Shown: positions 12,225 to 24,207 of the stretch, piece after piece
Position numbering within the stretch: the stretch's first letter is position 1
Layout of the letters: the number at the start of each line of letters is the position of its first letter
Assembly: GCA_030549335.1 (NCBI GenBank)
Contig: JAUKPH010000018.1
Span: forward strand, 7,502,001-7,566,000
Origin: Pontederia crassipes
Lineage: Eukaryota; Streptophyta; Magnoliopsida; Commelinales; Pontederiaceae
Direction: 5' to 3'
DNA length: 64,000 nt
Position numbers and translations under genes: made by a program
The notes under the pieces: model-generated
What the model saw: the letters and a program-made list of their open reading frames with translations, nothing else
Told to the model about the DNA's origin: nothing
Databases searched by the model: none

Positions 12225-12229
12225 GTACC

Positions 12230-14747
12230 CTTACCCTTAACTTTGATTTTCCCACTGAAATCTCAATGATAATTGATATTATCTTTTCCTTCATGCTGAA
12301 TTTATCATACTAACACTTGAATTATCCAAATCCATCATAGCTGAATTTCAATGAATTTCAATGCATTTCATTGAATTGTGCACCCCAAAAATCTGACATT
12401 GCATCTCATTGATATCATTTATTTCTCTGCAGGATTAGTTGCAATTCATGAAGAATGGACCACCCAAAGCCTCTGGTTGTGATGCAAAAGGATTCAAGTG
12501 CCAAACTCCATGAATTTGATACCCTCTCCCTTGCCTTTATTTTTCACCACTGAGGACAGTGCTGAGAATAAGCTTGGAAGAGGAAACCCGGTGCTTTTCT
12601 AATCTTTACACCATGTTTTCAATCTATTTTAATGTCCATATATCATTTATCACCAGTATCATTAGTTCCACCCGGTTATCACTAGTTATCACCATTCGTG
12701 TCACTGACGTGCTCCACAAATATCATTTTAACATAATCTTACTTTTAATTAGCGTATTAAGTTAGTTTAGATCTTTATATAGTCAAGATTGCGTATAGCA
12801 ATTAACTTTTGGATTAAAGCATAATCAAAATTAAATTATCGACAAGCGTTATAAAGAAATTATATAAAATTATTAGGAATTCTAATATTTGTAAATATTA
12901 TAATAAACATGTTTAATTATGATTAACTAATATTAATTAGAAGTTTAACACTAACTTTTAACCAAATAATATGATTGGACCTCCATTTCAACCAATAGGG
13001 TTTCAAGCAGCTGAAGCAGTCATCAACTGCCTAGAAAATGATTTTTCCAAACCGTCATATGACTTGTTAAAATTCTGTAAAAAATATATAAATCATTTAT
13101 TCGTATTATCTGCAAGCTGAAAATTTTCCAAGATCAAATCCATTTCCGAACCGCCTGAGGAAATTCGACAAGTTTGCTAGGTTAGGGTGAATCTGCGGAT
13201 CCGAAATCGACCTTCAATTTCATATGATCATCCGAAATCGACAAGTTTCATAAATAGTTCTTCATAGATTCTGAAAATTTTCATAGTTCATCCTCTCGAT
13301 GTTAGCTTTCTAAGACCACAAGAATCATGTAAAAAGGACTTCTATAGAGAAAGTTATGAACCGAGCACCGTAGGTCGCTCACTCTGTCCCGAGTCAGAGA
13401 CAGGTCCGCCTTGTAGATTAGAGTAGAATAAATAGAATTAGGGCTTGAAATTTATGCATGTTAATTATACTTCACAAGGGTTCGGTGAGAAGTGGAATCA
13501 TCCAATTTGGATGTGTAGAGGCGGAGAAATGAATTTTTTATTTCATAGTGAGTCTTCTATCAGATTTCAGGACATTGACAGATTGCGACCCGAATTAACT
13601 ATTTTGTTATAGGGTCATACAAGGAATTAAATTCTACAATTTTTATGCTTAAACACTACTGAAGTCTAGATTCTAGTAAAATTAGGATCTCATCAAATGG
13701 ATAAGTATTGTTAAAGATATAAATTAATCATTTAGTGATACACAGTCTGCCAAAGCATAAACTCTAGATCAGATTGTCTTGATTTTTATGACTTGATCAC
13801 TTCGAATTAGTTAATGATATTTGGGATTGGAAACCTTAATAAGTCTAATTTTTAAATTATCTATAATCATGAGATTTTCACTTAAGGTTAAGAAGTTATG
13901 AATTATTTATTGACACACACTCAGTCTGGAATTCTGAGACAGCACCTAGTTAAGTTATGGAAGATTAAGATGTTTCAAGTGTGAAATAGTCTATGAATAT
14001 AAATATTTGAAGTTAGATATTAGTACCAGAGGGGATTATATGCATTTTAAGGTGAACAAGGGTTCATGCATGAGCATGCATTGCATATTGTTATTATTAG
14101 TAATTGGAAAGTGAAATAACATCATTTCTTGTAGGAAACCAACAAGCTACAAGTGAAAGGAGGAAAATCAATTAAAATTCAAATCTAATCCAACTTGAAA
14201 ATTTTCTATTTTCACAGCTCAATTAATCCTGAACTAATTATCATATTCTCATATGATTGATTAGCTAAGTTGAATTAGAAGAGGTCTTGACTAAAATCAA
14301 ATTAACATTAGGCTCAAAATCAAATTCATTGCTGATTTTTGACAATTTAATGAAATCTGAAATGATAACAATCAATTGCACTTTGAAAATGAAGGAAATG
14401 CTTCAATCAACTAAACATGAATGAAATCAATCCAATATTGATGCAAATGCTTCTTGGTTTATCTCTAAACTACAATAGGATTTTAAATCAGTCTCTCAGC
14501 TGCAAATTCAAATAAAATCCACATTTTTACCAAGGATTGGATGAAATCCACACCTAAATTACATATGGAAATTCAGCAATGTCATTGCATTCTTGTTCCA
14601 TCTCTGAACATCAAGACAACTTTAAAATCACCTCTCAGTGATAGATTTATTGGACTTAAATCAGCTGATTTCTAATTCATTTGTGAACTGTTAATTCAAG
14701 TTTGTCCTTAATTTCTGAATGTTTTGCTTGAGGACAAGCAAAAGGCT
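12230..14747 (+). other. Post-pol non-coding region of the outer Athila element
   Basis: Sequence resumes in the outer element right after the GTACC duplication. No coding region is convincing. Text at about 12547-12586 resembles the polypurine-like motif at 9247. The segment of about 12.7-14.1 kb looks different from its surroundings and could be a further degenerate insertion, but I could not find ends or a target-site duplication. Confidence 0.5.
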
Positions 14748-14762
14748 AAGCTTAGGGGAGTT
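14748..14762 (+). other. 3' polypurine tract of the outer element
   Basis: AAGCTTAGGGGAGTT directly precedes TGATCACTAG. The tract and the upstream GAGGACAAGCAA text parallel the nested element at 10318-10353. Confidence 0.8.
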
Positions 14763-16590
14763 TGATCACTAGCTGATCACAATAGGTTTTTATCCTATTT
14801 TCTATTTAAATCACCCATATCGAGCCCTCAAATTGGCTAACTTTTGGCCAATTATGCTTAGAATGCATGTATTGTGATATCTAGTTTATCTTTCTCATTT
14901 TATACTTAACTCCATATGCATAGAGGTTCTGGATTGCTAAAATCCATAAAAATGAAAATTCTATGTCAAGTTATCATTTTGTAGGGCAAGTTATCATTCC
15001 AAAGGTGCAAGTTATCATTTTTTTAGTTTAGCTGATTTCTAGTGATTATCTTGCCCTAAATCTCATGCCATCATGAATTAATCATATTTGGATGATCATA
15101 TTTCAACTTGTGCAAAGTTATCATTCTATTTCATTGGTTATCATTTTTTAGTGTCAAGTTATCGTTTTAGGGCAAAACTATCATTTCGATATGCAAGGCT
15201 GTCATTTCTGCATAAAAACCTTAGGCAATCATCATATTATTGTCCTATCTTCTTGCTGCTCATATTTGATCACATTTGGATAACCACAACCAAAGTTATC
15301 GCAAGTTATCGTTTTTATGGCACAAGTTATCATTTTTGGCACCCAAATTATCATTCCTATGAAATCTTATCTACATTTTATTTCTGACCCATTCATCTGC
15401 CACCACAATCCCTTTGATGCCTTTAATGCCTTGAACCACTTTTATTTGGACGATTTTCATGATGTAGTGCAAAGTTATCATTCCGAGCCTCCAAACTATT
15501 GTTTTTTTATTTTGGTTTTCAATTCTGCACAACACCAAGCCCCATTTGATTATTGAGATGATTTTACTTGCTATCATAATCCTTATTTGTTTAAATCTTA
15601 TTAGAAGACTTTGATGCTTGTTGTTTTAGCCCTTCTAGCGGCTGAAATAGGGATGCACAAAGGAGAAAAAGGAGGGGGGACCCCCTACTTTTTGCTGTCC
15701 AAAAGTTATCACAGTAGTTGAAATTTCATGCCATTGGACAGGTGGCTTGAATCAGGAGAATAGAAAAATTTGATGCTGATCTAAGGGTTTAAGGAGGTCA
15801 TATATAAGCTGAAAACCCTAAGGAAGAAAGTGGGAGGCCGGCCATTGCAAAGGGGAGAGCTGATTGGAGCTAATTGAGCTGGAGTGGAGCTGAAGTGTTG
15901 CTTATTGCTACCAACAGCCCTCAATCCAGGATGAACTGCATCTATTCTTCATTCTACTGTGTATCTATGCTTGTAATTATGAGGAGCTAAATCACATGTC
16001 TCCTAGGATAGGGTAGTAATCTAGATTAATGGTGGATGAATATAGACAAGTCTGATTTCCTGAACTGATTTCAATTCTGATTTCTGATTTCTAATTTGAT
16101 ATGAATATGATTCTGTCATTGTAAGATCCTAATTGTATCTGCAACTGAGAAGTTTTCATTTGATCTATTCCTTATTCAGAAATGAAGCAAGAATTAATGC
16201 CAAGTTTCTAGATTCAATCCCAACTAGAAATCTGATTTCTTGAATTCTTCTCCTTGATAGTTAAACCCTTTGAGCCTCTAGTTTAGCATTTACAATTCAA
16301 TTTTGATAACTTTTCAAAAATCTAAAAAAAGTTATCATTTTAGTCATTTATAGAAATTGGTTTTCACTTTCCTTCAATTTCTTGGCATTTTAACTTTAGT
16401 TAAGGCTAATCTAGATTGTTTAGGGAGTCTTAGGCTTCAAATCACCATGGATACGACATTTGGGTAGACTATAATTGACCTGTATACTTGCAGTAGAGAG
16501 TGAAATAGGGAGTTAGCTAAAAAATTGAAAAAACTGAAATTTGACCCCAAAATCAGCAAGTTATCATTACACTCCTCAATTTCACTATCA
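14763..16590 (+). repeat. 3' LTR of the outer Athila-type element
   Basis: It starts TGATCACTAGCTGATCAC after the polypurine tract. Many copies of a CAAGTTATCATTTT word are scattered through about 14970-15480, with further GTTATCATT at about 15706, 16330 and 16560. A TATA box (TATATAA, 15801) precedes a short pyrimidine/purine leader. The right end is set where the GTTATCATT words stop and GC-rich unrelated sequence begins; it could be off by several tens of bases. Confidence 0.7.
15801..15807 (+). promoter_or_regulatory. TATA box of the outer LTR
   Basis: TATATAA occurs in GGTCATATATAAGCTG, about 1 kb into the LTR, which is a normal place for the U3/R boundary in long plant LTRs. Confidence 0.5.
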
Positions 16591-17060
16591 CTTGCGAAGG
16601 CGACGGTGACCTGTGATGGTGGAGGCAGCGACAAATCACGAAGGAAGAGGAGGTGGTGACTTGCGAAGGGGGAGGCGATGACGAACTGGGGAAGACGATC
16701 AGTCACGAGATCGACACATAGGAAAGGAGGAGGATTGGGATTGGCAGGAAAGGATGCACAAAAGAAGCTTAGGGCAGAAGTAGGTGGAAATAAAAATAAT
16801 ATGAATCTACAGCCATTACGCACGAATCCAATGGCTATAAAATTGCGCATGGTTTCAACCATAGATGACAAATCTAAGGATGAAAAATTGGGAGCAGGTG
16901 CTCTAACTTAAGTTGGGAGCACCCCGTTAAATCCTTTTCGAATTGATGTTTTCATCTTTTTTTTTGCATTCAAACACTATAGAACCCAACAGAATTTAAC
17001 CTCTACTTGTCAAAGGCACCTTAAATCTTGTTCATGTTGAATCGTGTCTAAATATATATA
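16591..17060. other. Unassigned GC-rich to AT-rich spacer
   Basis: About 200 bp of purine-rich, GC-rich sequence is followed by AT-rich sequence. The open frames here (minus 16437-16871, plus 16678-16911) are not similar to any family I recognise and are probably chance frames. Confidence 0.4.
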
Positions 17061-18105
17061 GGATATTTTCAGTTGACCTCCTCTGAACTATGAATTTTTT
17101 TTCCCATCTACTGACGACTTTCGAATATTCCTCTGACATCCCCTAAACTATGCCAATTTTTCCACTCAAGTCCATATGTCAACCTCTATTAATTTTTACA
17201 TTAATTTTTATTTTTTAATTTATGAAATGACCAAATTGCCCTTCCCTTGTATCATCTCATATTGTAAATATATAAAATAATATATTATAAAAAATAAAAA
17301 AGTGTCCTTCGTCGGCACTCTTCGGCAATGAGATCACGGGGGTGCCCCCCCTCCTGTCGACGATGAGATCATAGAGGGGGCATCCCCCCCCCCCTCCCCT
17401 ATGACTTACGATCGACGAAGCTCCTCCCCTCTGCTCAACATGGACATGCTCCACCACCTCCTCCTCCCCGTACTCTTTCTTCTTCTTCTTGAAGGCACAA
17501 AACAGGCACCCGATGAGGGCCCCAGCGCAGAACAACCTGACCAGCACGAAGATGGCTATGTACACCTTGTGGTGGTCTCCCGAGGGTGAACTTGGCGGTG
17601 ACGGTGGAGTCGGAGAAGATGGTTGCGGCGGCGGGGACCCTCCATATGTTGGGGTCGTTGGGAACAGGGGAGAGGTTGGCGTTGGCATAGAAGGTGGAGT
17701 GCTTCCTGGAGTTGGTGGAGCGGGTGACAGGGGAGTGGAGGGTGGTGAATGCGGCGTTGACGGAGATGGCAGCACTGACGGTGTTGTTGGGGATGGAGAT
17801 GGAGAGGAGCTCGGCGATAGGGAGCTCAAAAATGGGGAACTCGGCGATGGAGGTGATGGGGAATTCGATGATGGAGGCGACGAGGAGCTTGACGATGGAG
17901 GCGACGAGGAGCTTGACGATGGAGGTTACGGGGAGCTCGGCGATGGAGCCGAGGGAGTGTTTGGCAATGAAAAAGTTAACAGAGCTTGACGGATGGACTT
18001 AAGTGGAAAAAGCGACATAGTTTAAAGGATGTTAGCGGAATGTTCGAAAGTCGTTTGTAGACACGGAAAAAGTTCATAGTTCAGAGGAGTCAACGGAAAA
18101 CACAT
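17061..18105. mobile_element. Long-TIR element (Mutator-like?) with captured gene fragment
   Basis: Sequence at 17061-17199 is the imperfect inverted repeat of about 17970-18105. Matching words include CTCTGAACTATGAA against TTCATAGTTCAGAG, CTTTCGAATATTCC against GGAATGTTCGAAAG, and CCACTCAAGTCCAT against ATGGACTTAAGTGG. The ~138-bp inverted repeats enclose about 770 bp of GC-rich sequence. Long TIRs with unrelated cargo are typical of Mutator-like elements and Pack-MULEs. No target-site duplication is recognisable; the right end abuts a microsatellite. The superfamily call is inference. Confidence 0.72.
17257..17829 (-). pseudogene. Proline-rich single-pass membrane protein fragment (TED7-like)
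   Basis: The open frame of 190 residues starts with a Ser/Pro-rich region (residues 1-84), then DHHKVYIAIFVLVRLFCAGA, a single hydrophobic segment of about 22 residues. A lysine run (KKKKKEYGEEE) and an acidic VVEHVHVEQ segment follow. This order (Pro-rich outside, membrane span, KKKKK, EHVHVE) resembles the plant TRACHEARY ELEMENT DIFFERENTIATION-RELATED 7 family, which are wall-associated membrane proteins. No signal peptide is visible. The last ~35 residues run into the left TIR side and look unrelated. The reverse frame rich in Gly/Asp is its mirror. Most likely a gene piece captured by the inverted-repeat element; whether it is expressed is unknown. Confidence 0.55.
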
Positions 18106-18128
18106 ACGTACATACATACATACATACA

Positions 18129-18170
<42 letters not shown>
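18106..18170. repeat. Microsatellite (CATA)n then (TA)n
   Basis: Tandem CATA repeats lead into GTGTGTATATATATATATAT. The array lies immediately next to the inverted-repeat element and hides any target-site duplication. Confidence 0.95.
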
Positions 18171-18172
<2 letters not shown>

Positions 18173-19499
18173 TACATTTTTAAAAAAAAAATTGGATAAA
18201 ATAAACTTAGATTTGTTTTTTCCATATATTGCCAATGAACATTGCACTGTTCTCATGGAATCGTAATATGGAGAGTGTGCTTTGAGTTTACGTCGGGTAG
18301 GTGTGTACTGGGCTATGTATTCAAATTAAAATAATTATCCAAAAAAAAGAGTTATATATTTCTATTTTCACTCCAACCATTAAACAAAATAACTGCTCAT
18401 CAACCATTATTGATTTACTATTTTTGCAATGTTTACATTGTTGTCATTTTTTTAACTTCTTGATTTCATTACATTTGAAATTTTCATTAACATTTAAGAG
18501 TTAAATTGGATGACAAATTGATAGTAATAAGTTGGTGGTGATTTTTTTTTTTGACAAAAAATCTAACAAGCAAAGAGAAATCAGCCAGAGGGTTCGATAT
18601 ATATATTCGTCGAAATGACAATAATACAAATTTTTATTTGATCATTTTTATGCTATTCTACAAAGATTCCATTCATAGAACTATTCGTTCATAGTGCTTG
18701 GAAGACTATTCTGACTAGAGGAGGCGTGCCCCAAAAGATTATTAGAAGAGGAGTAAACTCTATAGTATGAAAGAAGAAATTCCACGTCATTTAAATATCA
18801 TGATCAACTAAGTAATAACCCGAGAGGTTAGCTGATTGTTGAAGAGAAAATGTACTAGTCTTCTAGGTGCCATTTGTTTCATGAATAAATGGTGGAATAA
18901 GCTTTTATTCTTCTTTATTTGTCGTTCCCATTTTTTGTTTTTCTGGCCTCACGTTGTATGATTACTTCTTGGCCAATTTATACTTTTTTTTGTTTTGTTT
19001 CTTCCTAATTTGACATTTTTTGGAGAAAAAGTTGATGTTGAAACCGGTTCTTCGTCGATTCACTGGTTCACCATTTTTTTTAGTTCAATTGGAATTTCAC
19101 CAATTTGATTTGGAAATAGATGTTCAAGCCAAAACCAAGCGCCAATGAACAAACTACAGGTTGAGCTAGCCAATCCAGTTTGGTTTTAATAACATCTCTG
19201 TGTTTGTCCCTCTTAGACTATCATTGGTGCACTTGGTGTAATGCAAACAAGAGAAAAAAAGCGCTTAAAAGACTCTTTTCTCATAACTGTCTCACGAATA
19301 AATATGAACTTTCAGGCGGGATTGTTATAATTGTAGTATTTATTTTATTTATGTCTGTTTTGCTACCACGTTTTCCATATTTGCGTGGGTGGTCTTGGAC
19401 TTTCTTTTGTCCAGCATCTCCGCTCATTTTGATTGGTTGCAGTTTATGCTTTTTTCTCTTGTATTAGGAACCAGCTCTTTGTCCATCATTTTCAGCAAC
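18171..19499. other. AT-rich spacer, no gene seen
   Basis: I see no supportable gene. A ~35-bp stretch at about 19280-19315 (CATAACTGTCTCACGAATAA onwards) recurs at about 22031-22066, just outside the copia LTR. Confidence 0.4.
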
Positions 19500-20124
19500 T
19501 AATGCTTCGGAGAATTGATTCATGACTTGAAGGGGCTCATTCTTCATTCAAGGTGACGAGCAGCTTGGTCAAAAGTTTTGACACTTTCGTTGTGCATCAA
19601 GTTACAATGCATATTCCCAATCTTTAGGAAGAGAGCGGATCAGAGCCTGCACTTGTTGCTCGTCATCGAGCACTTCTCGCATTCTTGAGTTCACGGATCA
19701 TGTTAGACATCTCATGAATATGCTCCATCATCGTATAATGTGATTAATTCCGATAAGAGTCAAATTTGACCGTGAGCATCTGGCACTTGGTGGTCGTGGT
19801 GATCCCATACTTATTGCAAAGCACCGCCCATATTTCGAATATTGTCTTATAGACTTCGAATTCGCACAAGAGGGAATTATTCATTGTGCACAGCAACGTA
19901 ATACGAGCAATACAATTTTTCTTGGTCCAGACCTGATATGCCTTCATGTCCCTCTAGCATTGGGCATTGATTTCAGGTGTTGGTTCATTGATAATATGGT
20001 TGATGGTCTCCGAGAACTCTTGGTCTTCTAAAAGATATTGGACCTTGCGGTGCCAAATATCATAATTACCGCCATTGAATTTTTCGTTCTTGTTCAGGTT
20101 AGTAATTATTGTTTTGGAACCCAT
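19500..20124 (-). pseudogene. Copia gag (UBN2-type) fragment
   Basis: Starting at the ATG complementary to 20122-20124, translation gives LNKNEKFNGGNYDIWHRKVQ, the conserved start of copia gag (F-x-G-x-N-Y-x-x-W). A stop after EINAQC is followed in the same frame by MKAYQVWTKKNCIARITLL and FEIWAVLCNKYG, both typical of the UBN2/gag region. Another stop follows at about 19748, and then further decayed gag-like text. Gag forms the virus-like particle. This copy is disabled by at least two stops and truncated before the zinc knuckle. Confidence 0.85.
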
Positions 20125-21618
20125 GGTTTAGTTTGATCACAAAAATATGAGAAATCAGTGTTATGCATGTTATAATTTTTTCCGCAAACAACATAAATAA
20201 TGAAAAAAAAACAATATTGATGAAGTAGTGACATCGATAGGTTTTAAACTCCCACTCATCTTCCACTATCTCCAAGAAATATTATTATTCATTATTTTAA
20301 TAATACGATAAATTAATTTAAATGTTCAAATTTTGAATCAACACATAATTCAAAATTTTCTACTCTATATATTTTGGATAACTTATAATCCAAAATCACT
20401 GAAATTTATTTCGTATGGTGCACCAAATTATTTCTAATATGACCAGGATAATCAGGACTAGTGCAACGGGAGCTCTTCCCCGAGTGGTGACAATTAAATA
20501 ACTGCGCAATATCCTTCATCTCGACATCACATCAGAAAAAATTGTGCTACCACAGTCACATATTAACCTATTTCTGAAGACTGCGTCAACCATGCACTAG
20601 GCCAGTTCCTCGAAACCCTTTTAGACATGCATTTCGGGTCACACACCACTTAATAGAAAAGACATTGGTTATTGTGACAATGTTTGAATTTCAAGGTGCC
20701 TTAGTCCTACAAAAGAATTACTTATATTTCATATATTCTTTACCTTAGTTTGTATAACTAGACCAACTAATTATTTTTATTATATACTTACATGAAACAT
20801 GGATTTCAGCACATAGCCAAAAATAATATTGCCATGTTAATTAATTCTCACAAAAGGAATTAATTTTAATTTATTCAATTTCAAATCAATTTGAAATTCT
20901 AGAAAGTTATCATGCTTAACAAACTTAGACATACCAACATTAAATTCAAATTCATAATTTTAACACAGTCAAAATTTAGATCAAAGCAATAAATATCATT
21001 ATGACATAAATAAATGAAAATATTTATTTCATGCATGATAACACATTTATAAGGCAATATTTGTGATTGACATGCAAATCTAATCATTTAAATAATTTAC
21101 TAAATCAACAAATGATTTTATTTTAATAATATTAAATTGCATGCAATATTTTAGAAAAATTTCTAAGAAAAAAACATATTTTTCCTAGTTTTTTGAGATT
21201 TTAAAATAGACATTTTCTATTTCCGAATTATTTTAGAATTTTGGCAAAAATAAGAAAAGGAAAGAAAAAGAAAAAAAACTGTTTATTGTGCTCTCAGCCA
21301 GCCCAATTATCAATACTCATATGTGCAACACCTTTGCACTTACTGAGCCTCCCAGCGGGTTGTGTGCCTGCTGTTCTTTACCCTTTCTCTTTTTTGCCGC
21401 AACACATGCAGAAGAAAATCTGAAAAATTTGTCAAAAATATTAAAATAAATCAGAAAAAAATTATATTATAGTCTAGATTCATCCATAATATATTTGTGA
21501 TGACAAAGACCACTTTGTTCATCGGCTGTGGTCATACAACCAAGATGCGCAGATCCCAAAAATAATAATAAATATTATTTTTTTTGGCGCAATCACAAGT
21601 TCGAGAAAAATAAAAAAA

Positions 21619-21632
21619 GGCTCCGATATCTA
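21619..21632 (-). other. Degenerate primer-binding site of the copia relic
   Basis: GGCTCCGATATCTA is the complement of TAGATATCGGAGCC, close to the initiator-tRNA-Met site TGGTATCAGAGCC. It directly abuts the LTR. Confidence 0.7.
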
Positions 21633-22030
21633 TGTTGGATTTATAACAGATATAAATTATAGACATTGCGGAATAACTCTTGCAGCGAAAGGGAATCGTT
21701 AGGGCTTTTTCACGAACACTTGACGAACGCACTTGCAGATCAAACCGAACATCGGGGAACGGAACTCTTTGCCACAGCACAAGTACCTCTAAACGAATCT
21801 CGAAAGCATGTATGGAATTTCTGATACGGGTCCTCTTTTATAGTGTAGGGAGACTTGGACGAAAAGTTAGGCAGAACGTATCACGCGCGTGAACGCGTCC
21901 ATCGCGTGTGATGACGCGCGGTCTGCGCCCACGATCGTGTGGTCTGCACTGCGCCCATACGGTCCGCGCTGCGCGCACGTGATCCATGTGCGCGTGTGTG
22001 CGTAATGCCCATGTGAGCATATTTCCAACA
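21633..22030 (-). repeat. 5' LTR of the copia relic (398 bp)
   Basis: On the plus strand it runs from TGTTGGATTTATAAC to ATATTTCCAACA, so the ends form an 8-bp inverted repeat (TGTTGGA/TCCAACA). The middle is GC-rich with many CGCG words. Size and ends fit short copia LTRs. Confidence 0.8.
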
Positions 22031-22467
22031 TCATAACTTTCTCACGAATAAATATGAACTTTCGGAAGGGCCGCACGGCTCGAACGTCGTCGGCCCACCC
22101 AAAAGTTGTGCCAACCCAGTTCGGGTCTGTGTCATTTCGTGTCGAGTCACCCAGTTGCACTTTGGACACGGTACGATTCAGACACAATGAACACAGACTC
22201 GGCACAACATGGCTGAAATCACACGGTCATTTCATGCCCAATCGCTCAGTTTTCTTTTGCGCACCATCATGGCTCGGGCACCAATATGGCCCGCTCTGAA
22301 ATCACACGACCCACGTTGCTTATTTGAATGAAATTTACATTTTGGCAACATGAACACGGTCCAAAGGTTCATTTACATAACCACTAATTTATTATTTTTA
22401 TCCTTTACTTTTTTCTTATTCGCTGGCGTGGATCTCCTTTTATTTTGCTCTTTCCCTTTTCTTCAGT
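22031..22467. other. Unassigned spacer with GC-rich repeats
   Basis: A GC-rich stretch of about 22060-22320 contains GTGCCAACCC, GGGTCTGTG and CACGGT words, like degenerate transposon ends. No coding region or clear boundary is seen. Confidence 0.3.
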
Positions 22468-22530
22468 CGCGTTTGGGAAGAGAACCAAACTGGAATCGCG
22501 GCCTAGTTCCAGTTTGGTTCTCCAAACGCG
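22468..22530. repeat. Perfect-arm hairpin, ~24-bp stem
   Basis: GCGTTTGG plus GAGAACCAAACTGGAA on the left is the reverse complement of TTCCAGTTTGGTTCTC plus CAAACGC on the right, with a 3-base bulge and a ~10-base loop (TCGCGGCCTA). Confidence 0.9.
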
Positions 22531-23685
22531 GCCGCACGACCTGGTCTCAAGACGAAATCCGGCCGCATTAAATGATTTGGAACCATGACCTTCCAAGCCT
22601 TTAGGATCGGGCCGTGTATCGTAGCGGAACGACATTTTTTTCTTTTTTTTTGCTTTACGTCATTTTTTTAATTTCATTTTTCTTTTTTTAATTTCACACT
22701 TTGCCCATATAAAATAATTTATTTATTATATATAAAATATTTATAATAAATGATTAATATAATATTATTTATTACTTATTATTTTATAAAAAATTTATTT
22801 CAAAAAATGATTTTTTATTGAATACTATATTTTTTAACAAATTTTTTCCATAAAATTTTTAATTTAAAATTTTATTTTTAATAATAATAAAATTATACTT
22901 TTTAATTATAATAATTATTTTTAATTTAAAATTCATCAAAAATTTATTCATCACATCAAGTTTTTTCCATCGCATCAACTTCATGATTCCTTATCATTAC
23001 GTTCCACTTCATTCAAACACACCTCGAATTAATTTATCAATTCAACTATTCACTGAGAACTTAAATGAACCGTAATCCTATTTTTCAAACGCTACTTAGA
23101 AGTCACAAGTCCTCAGGTAGCCATCAAGTATTATAAGAGAGGAAAAAAGAAAGAATATTTGAAGATATTCTCCCCTCTTATACTTAAGTCAAAAGGCTAA
23201 ATAATTTTATGGATAAATATGGGATACTATAGATTGCAACCCACGGCTTTAATGTGCGAAAAAAAAATCACATCACGAGGATTTAGAGAATCTAAATGTC
23301 ATGAACTAAATCAAAATAGTTTATTTTATTCTTTTATTTTTCTTTTGCTACGCCCCCGCATAAGAGAAAGCCAAGTAAACTTTATTTTTTCTCTAAAGTA
23401 AGTGTTTAGTCATAATATTTGAAGTAATTCTTATAAGTATAGATTTTTTGGACATATACGTAAATCAGCGAATGCCAAATAAACTCTATTTCTCTCTTAA
23501 TAGATGTTTAGTCATAATATATATTTAAAGTATTCTTATGAGTATAGGTTTTTGAATTTTTTTCCAATTTCATTATGAAAGTAACGATTCATGTTTGGAA
23601 TTACAATGAAAATTAAAACGCTTATTCATATGCATAGTCTCTGATTACCACAATAAATAACATAGTTTTGTTTCTTCAACCACAA
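22531..23685. other. AT-rich spacer, no gene seen
   Basis: The segment 22650-22960 is extremely AT-rich. CATTCAAACACACC at about 23011 resembles the end of common plant MITEs, but its partner end was not found. Confidence 0.4.
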
Positions 23686-23694
23686 TTCTTTTAA

Positions 23695-24207
23695 GGATTA
23701 TTTCCATAAATCTCTCCTGCGATTTTTCACATCTAATCTCAAACTACGAATTTATTTTTTTTATTCCTAAACTATTATGATTTTTTCACTTTAGTCCTTC
23801 CGTCTACTTCTATTACGTTTTCCGTTACTTTTACTTTTTTTTCATTTATGAAAAAATTAAATTACCCCTCCCTCTAGAAAAATATGATATAACAAATATA
23901 AAAAATAAAAAATCATTGGAAGGATTAAAGTGGCAAAAAAATTGTCATTTATAGAAAAGTCTAAATTACCCTCGTCCCAAATTTTTTTCTCTTTTTATAT
24001 TTATTATTTGATGCGTTATGAAGGGAGGGATAATTTAGTCTTTTTATAAATAAAAAAAATTTAAAAGTAATAAAAAACGTAACAAAAGTAGAGAGAAGGA
24101 CTAAAGTGGAAAATGGTGATAGTTTAGGGATAAACAAAATAAGTTTGTACTTTGAGGTTGGATGCAAAAAATCACGATAGTTTAAGAGTGATTTATGAAA
24201 ATAACCC
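23695..24207. mobile_element. Mutator-type MITE with long TIRs and 9-bp TSD
   Basis: The 513-bp element begins GGATTATTTCCATAAATC and ends GATTTATGAAAATAACCC, and the inverted repeats extend about 185 bp inward on both sides. TTCTTTTAA flanks it exactly (23686-23694 and 24208-24216). A 9-bp target-site duplication with long TIRs is the Mutator-superfamily signature. There is no coding capacity. Confidence 0.92.

Larger units (their letters stand above)
1..16590 (+). mobile_element. Outer Athila-lineage Ty3/gypsy element, decayed and split by a nested insertion
   Basis: The element enters from the left edge already inside pol: RNase H and integrase remnants to 1514, then non-coding sequence to 1688. 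It is interrupted by another LTR element (1689-12224) and resumes at 12230 with a long non-coding 3' region, a polypurine tract (14748-14762) and a 3' LTR starting TGATCACTAG at 14763. The integrase text ([45 protein letters not shown]) is of the Athila type as I know the lineage. The 5' half lies outside the window. The right boundary is approximate, because no second LTR is available for comparison. Confidence 0.8.
19500..22030 (-). mobile_element. Truncated Ty1/copia element: 5' LTR, leader and gag
   Basis: Read on the minus strand, an LTR (22030-21633) is followed by a primer-binding site, a 1.5-kb leader and a gag fragment that ends near 19500. Protease, integrase, reverse transcriptase and 3' LTR are absent. 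The leader is longer than usual and may contain another insertion that I could not delimit. Confidence 0.75.

Noticed and set aside
12700..14100. Possible extra solo LTR inside the outer element
   Set aside because: Composition differs, but no TG...CA ends with flanking duplication could be found.
17489..17989. Gly/Asp-rich plus-strand frame of 166 aa with repeated GGDEELDD
   Set aside because: It is the antisense reading of the Pro-rich captured gene and its GATGGAGGCGACGAG repeats; codon pattern favours the minus strand.
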